Source: Brumimicrobium mesophilum
GTDB lineage: Bacteria > Bacteroidota > Bacteroidia > Flavobacteriales_D > Crocinitomicaceae
Direction of reading: 5' to 3'
Length of the DNA stretch: 64,000 nucleotides
Assembly (NCBI RefSeq): GCF_003025005.1
Contig: NZ_PVSS01000009.1
Location: 242 to 64,241 of the forward strand
Of this stretch, positions 62,801-64,000 are shown piece after piece. Position 1 is the first letter of the stretch; every line of letters starts with the position of its first letter. The position numbers and the translations under genes were made by a program. The notes under the pieces are model-generated. The model saw only the letters and a program-made list of their open reading frames with translations. It was not told the DNA's origin and ran no database searches.

Positions 62801-64000
62801 TATCCCCTGTAGCATTTTGAACTATATCTAGTCTTCCTCCAATGTTTACATCTCCCTCATTTCCAATATAAATATTACTTTTCTCTGCAGATGAAGCTGA
62901 AAGTACATAGACATTCCCCAGAATACTGATAGACGAAGTACTTTCATTACTAACCGCTATATCTTTTGAAATACCTGAAGTAAAAATAAAAAGATCACCA
63001 TCAATACTATTTCCCGGGCTTGTTTCCGCTATTTCTAACGTAGCTGAACCAGAATTATTCAAAATTAAATCCTTATAGAACTCATCTGGAAAACCAGTTC
63101 CGAACCTAACATTACCGGAACCAGAATTACTAATCACTGTACTATCCTGAAAGTAATTACCACCGGATTCATTATTACCTGGACCTGTTTTTTCTATGAC
63201 TGTAACCCCTATAAAAGTTGAAGCTTTCAATTCTATCTGAGGTGCAATTACGTTTAAATCTCCTTCGAATGTTGTATTGTAGTTTGTATAGAATTTTGAT
63301 GTACCCGTTAAAATAATGTTTTGGGTTGTATTACCTGATTGAGTAAAGTTTCTCAAATTTAAATCCCCAGATGTAAAGCCATTTGAACCTACCGTAATTG
63401 TTTTTGTATTAGCCATCACTGACCCACCTAATGTTCCCCCAATTTCCACGCCAATTCCATTTGATGAGTTTACTTCAATATCCTCATTAAATTGTGTTCC
63501 TACACTACCAGCTGCCAGCCTCAAACTAGAAATTCCAGTATTGAATAATTTAACTTCTCCATTAAACTCATCAGGATTGGTAAAACCAAAATAAAAATAA
63601 CCAGACCCAGTATTTGTAAATGCAACTTCGTCATGAAAGATATTACCTCCGCTCCCAGCAGTGTTTGTACCTCCAGTTTGAGTTGCATTGATAACACTAT
63701 AGAAAGTACTATTTCCAAAACGAACTTCACTTGCCGTTATATTCAAATTAATATTTGACGCTACAGAACCTAAGGTAAACGAATTGAAACTAATCTCACC
63801 AGAAGTTACAATATTAATAGTCGAAACACCTGAAGAATTTATTATTGTTCCACCACCAAAAATACAATTCCCAGTGGCTCCTGCTACAGGTTGAAATGTA
63901 TTACCGTTTAAATCAATTGTTCCATCATAGCCAGTTGTAATAATTCCAGCTATACTTACGTTAATATCTAAATCACAATCTGCCCAAACCCCTGAAGTAA
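59832..64000 (-). CDS. Giant repeat-containing T9SS-secreted protein (5' end outside the window)
   Basis: The frame is open to the right edge, so the true start lies beyond it; at least 1388 residues are present. The first apparent start at 63746 is only a TTG inside the frame. The N-terminal ~1000 visible residues are Asn/Gly/Ser-rich beta-helix-like sequence with three long repeats (period about 315 residues) marked by RNFTQxGxTxQ and EKTG. A short adhesin-like segment and a fibronectin-like region (ELIEFKVEKQGSAAMVNWSTASE) precede the T9SS type A sorting domain (LNIYPNPLISGRDLLI ... VRKLIVK). It is probably a long surface adhesin or structural protein. Confidence 0.88.
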   Translation of the reverse strand, partial: TSGVWADCDLDINVSIAGIITTGYDGTIDLNGNTFQPVAGATGNCIFGGGTIINSSGVSTINIVTSGEISFNSFTLGSVASNINLNITASEVRFGNSTFYSVINATQTGGTNTAGSGGNIFHDEVAFTNTGSGYFYFGFTNPDEFNGEVKLFNTGISSLRLAAGSVGTQFNEDIEVNSSNGIGVEIGGTLGGSVMANTKTITVGSNGFTSGDLNLRNFTQSGNTTQNIILTGTSKFYTNYNTTFEGDLNVIAPQIELKASTFIGVTVIEKTGPGNNESGGNYFQDSTVISNSGSGNVRFGTGFPDEFYKDLILNNSGSATLEIAETSPGNSIDGDLFIFTSGISKDIAVSNESTSSISILGNVYVLSASSAEKSNIYIGNEGDVNIGGRLDIVQNATGDSTTIRVAETEPSAVSISGVAKFVNNGSGDVRRMYMGYSGDITFGDSLIIENNAIATLSGIYLNHFPGSTNYYNGAIVLTNTGVSSDGIYFGNGSGIPIPGGFGILAAGQSISIGAAGFDTGELYFRNFTQLGSTPQVVISTGTDTELTILFCDWQGGGDFISPRITTRDSHYGDSTHLEKTGINPDLSEGNNVFDSNSSMRNTGSGSFIMGNTNPDTWNANLKVISEGSGDLHVAYNSAGNVINGDLDVVTTSTGASQNSIFSYTAMSTLEVGGSATVRNNAIAGNVGVILGYEGDINFLGSLEILNTAISTVGELIIARNPSSVVNITGISNLVNLGNGGDVKRIVAGLKGDVTFNNTLNLNNSATSTLDSYILLNSDVESSNAYNGDILLNSTTNGASSVDDGIFFGRRTSTTAGQGTLGVGYSISVGTSDFIGKRLLFRNFTQLGTTTQSFVPLLGLTRFESRDSEWNGPVNFISSRMFSNTSIYNSPAFLEKTGAIDDLSSGGNTFNGTAILKNSGAGNLVFANLNGNDFNDDVSYVETGSGAILPTYNASSTYEGAISVNSATIVVFGSNSGGRVVMDGTIPQFISAVGSTPRPEFRALETQNPNEEITLGTPIIIDKDLRMVQGNIVSSLTNLVTMVDGSIVSNVSDNGFVEGPISKIGKPAFVFPVGKQGYYRPISISEPNVINAEFRAEYFPQDVVTSGTPDNPVETSIDHVSDCEYWILDKLNGISTIAVEVTLSYRDIPTFGCSGVNIPIELLVSRWDGSIWKDHGNGGNTGTAANGAVTSAGTISNFSPFTIATTTANNPLPIELIEFKVEKQGSAAMVNWSTASELNNDYFNLERSTDGYNFETITIVDGAGNSSEIIEYDYLDREPKTGINYYRLKQIDFDGQFSFSDIKSVEFDAWDYLNIYPNPLISGRDLLISSTGSISKVELINGTGELVKSFNFTEITKEVKLKNIKVSSGVYFVKVYTNEEVEVRKLIVK
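61300..63370 (-). repeat. Three ~945-nt repeats inside the giant T9SS gene
   Basis: The marker RNFTQ lies at about 63350, 62415 and 61467, and EKTG at about 63187, 62262 and 61313 (spacings 925-950 bases). DNA similarity persists over the markers (for example GTGAAATTTCT in two copies), so the duplications are not ancient. The repeat unit spans a RNFTQ block, an EKTG block and several shorter beta-turn units. Confidence 0.75.

Overview
The window is AT-rich (about one third G+C) chromosomal DNA from a member of the Bacteroidota, most likely the Flavobacteriales. The evidence is: at least six secreted proteins ending in a type IX secretion (T9SS) type A sorting domain; repeated promoter boxes of the Bacteroidota form TAnnTTTG; lipoproteins with short lipobox leaders; and housekeeping genes typical of marine or freshwater flavobacteria (fused IcmF mutase, ribonuclease Y next to zapA, fused DAHP synthase/chorismate mutase). 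A Fluviicola/Crocinitomix-like organism is a guess from gene content and was not tested. I saw no rRNA, tRNA, CRISPR array, prophage or complete insertion sequence.

Layout. 1-3856 (minus): a T9SS-secreted protein, followed after one TAG and in the same frame by an orphan RHS 'tip' with an unrecognised C-terminal domain, then a closely coupled exported protein of unknown function. 4148-9877 (minus): ribonuclease Y, ZapA, a coiled-coil protein and the fused isobutyryl-CoA mutase IcmF. 10137-15476 (plus): two paralogous lipoproteins and a large subtilisin-like T9SS protease. 15576-20741: DAHP synthase/chorismate mutase, a small membrane protein missed by length cut-offs, a cysteine-rich lipoprotein, a YigZ/IMPACT protein, an M42-like peptidase, an OmpA-family lipoprotein and an HsdR-N-like nuclease-fold protein whose promoter lies in a perfect 39-bp inverted repeat. 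20862-35255: a shrunken sulfatase-modifying-factor relative, ClpB, and a series of small accessory genes (YkgJ, a 20-residue-repeat protein, Crp/Fnr regulator with oxidoreductase, AraC-AdaB DNA repair protein, MepB, serine hydrolase, YihY, OsmC, SGNH-like protein, zinc metallopeptidase). 35590-38907: a T9SS beta-helix protein with a strong hairpin at the predicted 5' end of its mRNA, an EEP-family protein and a frameshifted lipoprotein.

Two regions stand out. At 39521-42998 a tight three-gene operon encodes a membrane fatty-acid hydroxylase-like enzyme, a ketoacyl-ACP synthase III fused to a heme-oxygenase-like (HDO) domain and broken by one extra base, and an unrecognised protein. This looks like an undescribed lipid or polyketide-like tailoring pathway. 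At 44709-48030 an exosortase K gene (xrtK; Cys72, Arg121 and His142 visible) overlaps the gene for its presumed sole substrate, a large polytopic protein ending in an MSEP-CTERM tripartite signal. This is a one-enzyme/one-substrate protein-sorting system whose biological role is not known to me.

48124-59779 holds TPR, YcxB, alpha/beta-hydrolase, kelch-T9SS, YdeI, two-domain lipoprotein, AlkB, WYL regulator, GyrI-like, DUF1801, RibD/DHFR-like (nonsense-interrupted) and DUF6157 genes: a collection of small stress and repair functions. From 59832 to the right edge (minus) runs a giant T9SS protein with three copies of a roughly 315-residue repeat; its 5' end lies outside the window.

Three genes in the window carry single-base lesions (38770-38778, 40475-40478 and 58635). 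They are either real pseudogenes or sequencing errors, and the sequence alone cannot decide. Several genes have a promoter box so close to the start codon that the mRNA should be leaderless or nearly so.
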